From positions 45,906,665 through 45,970,664 of the forward strand of contig CP092874.1 of the NCBI GenBank assembly GCA_030710605.1: DNA of 64,000 nt, written 5' to 3'. Position 1 is the stretch's first letter. The number at the start of each line of letters is the position of its first letter. The notes beneath the pieces are model-generated. The model did no database searches. It saw nothing but the letters and a program-made list of their open reading frames with translations, and was not told the DNA's origin. Of the stretch, positions 62,895 to 64,000 are shown piece after piece. The position numbers were made by a program, and so were the translations under genes. This DNA is from Cordylochernes scorpioides. Lineage: Eukaryota > Arthropoda > Arachnida > Pseudoscorpiones > Chernetidae.

Positions 62895-63848
62895 TTGTCT
62901 GAAAGCCTAAAGAATGGGCTGCAAGATAATATAAATAACATCAAAAACGGCCAAGTTTCGGCCGATAAATCGACAAAATATTCTGAAATGACTGAAAGTC
63001 ATTCAGAATTAACTAATGGCAAAAATGGAAATACCAAGCCGGTGGCGGACTGCGGAAATGCAAATTCTTGCCTCAATTGGGCTGATTGCCCGGAACAGGA
63101 AGACCAGCTTATCGAAAGACAAGATGTGATCTTCACCAAAGTAGGCGGCTCCAAGAAGAGGCCGCATGGTCCTGACAACGCCAAGTCGGGCACCAAAAAG
63201 TGCTGCGTTCAGACACCAGGAATCCCTGCTGAACAGCAGCAGGACACGAGTCACACCAAGACCCAGCAAGGTGCACGAGTGCCAGACCACCAGGCAGAAG
63301 CAGGCTATCTTCTGAGCAATGTCGGCAGCGGGGCAGGCGGTCCTAGTGTGTCTACCTGGAATTCTGCCCAAACTTCACGCAAGAGGAGTATTTCCGGGCG
63401 TTGGAAACCAAGCTGGGTAAGGGCACCATCTACCAACTGACAAGATGGAAGGACACACCCAGGTCGGCCTCTCCAGCGTTCACCTCGCTGACAAGCTGAT
63501 AGAGGAGGGACTCAACATCGAAGACGTCACCCTGTGTGCCTTTGCCCCCAGGAAGAGGGCCGAGAGAATTGTCCTCGGCAACGTGCTCTTCGTCGTAGAG
63601 GACGCTGACCTCGTCACTGCGCTGCGCTCATATGGACAGGTCACGTCCTTCATCCAGAGGATTCCTGCTGGGCTGATGCTCGTCGGGAAGCTTTTATAAC
63701 TCTGCGCGACAGAGTAAAGCTCTCCCAGATCCCTGCCCGGCTGGACGTCAAGGCCAAGGGAGAGGTCACGCACGTCTACGTGACCTACGCCATTAAGTGT
63801 TCCCTGTGCTACAAGCAGGGACACAAGCGTGCCAACTGTCCTCGCTAG
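62895..63848 (+). pseudogene. LINE ORF1 (Gag-like) relic with zinc knuckle (E6)
   Basis: A GC-rich block starts after a (CT)n run at 62,810. Frame 62,895-63,440 gives a charged, low-complexity N-terminus (GSKKRPHGPDNAKSGTKKCC); no ATG is obvious at 62,895. Frame 63,445-63,699 gives an RNA-binding-like domain (IVLGNVLFVVEDADLVTALR, YGQVTSFIQRIPAG). A third frame gives RLDVKAKGEVTHVYVTYAIK and the knuckle CSLCYKQGHKRANC before TAG. Together these resemble a LINE Gag/ORF1 with two frameshifts. No ORF2 is reached before the window ends. Confidence 0.6.
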
Positions 63849-64000
63849 ACTGGTCTCCAGGAAGACAAGCTGGTGATCCCTGTGGATGCTCCTGCGGCAC
63901 GCACACAGGGCTGAACCAGGCCGCCCTCCATCTCGAACACCGTGCCGACTGATGGACCAACTCCAGCTCCATCAGCAGCCCCACCTGCGGACCATACACC

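Overview
This window is AT-rich animal nuclear DNA, most likely from an arthropod, and almost everything recognisable in it is a transposable element or a relic of one. I found no host protein-coding gene. Pointers to an arthropod are the mix of element families (Copia, BEL/Pao-like, gypsy, RNase H-bearing I-like LINEs, a Tc1/mariner family element, Helitrons, and both canonical and N-terminal-endonuclease Penelope-like elements) and scattered TTAGGTTAG words. The species cannot be named from this sequence.

Layout. 1-900: 5' LTR, primer site and gag start of a gypsy element running off the left edge. 1.0-4.4 kb: a U2 snRNA fragment, a pair of LTR-like direct repeats (one split by a 309-bp hAT MITE) and a Helitron tail relic. 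6.1-10.7 kb: a complete Copia element with one uninterrupted 1,321-codon gag-pol frame, LTRs identical by eye and a 5-bp target duplication; it is the only intact element here. 10.7-13.9 kb: AT-rich DNA with a TTAGG-rich minisatellite. 13.9-16.1 kb: two head-to-head, 5'-truncated canonical Penelope-like elements (PLEs). 16.5-19 kb: two inverted BEL-like gag relics and an LTR-like segment.

19.1-30.9 kb and 47.8-54.2 kb are two inverted pieces of one nested composite: a mariner-like element entered at its transposase start codon by an I-like LINE, itself entered by a gypsy element. The left locus keeps the mariner 3' half and LINE 5' junction; the right locus keeps the LINE 3' junction and mariner 5' half. 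Both show the same 10-bp duplication. Afterwards a solo LTR entered only the left copy and a U6 snRNA retrocopy only the right copy. A free-standing hammerhead ribozyme motif lies at 30.3 kb.

31.2-34.2 kb: a minus-strand Helitron hosting a nearly readable LINE reverse transcriptase. 36.3-46.2 kb: tandem Helitrons with a 32-bp minisatellite; the second hosts an 8-kb inverted pair of Naiad-type PLEs (N-terminal GIY-YIG endonuclease, CxC linker, RT). 46.3-47.4 kb: a minus-strand Helitron carrying two tRNA-like sequences. 54.2-57.5 kb: fragments of two further LINEs. 57.7-60.0 kb: a second mariner copy with transposase relic. 60-62.8 kb: AT-rich DNA with no gene. 62.9 kb to the end: a LINE gag relic.

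No host pathway or new defence or regulatory system is visible. The most unusual material is structural: the two PLE inverted pairs from different clades, the hammerhead, a conserved foldable motif at the Naiad pseudo-LTR boundary, the snRNA retrocopies, and the nested, inverted composite.
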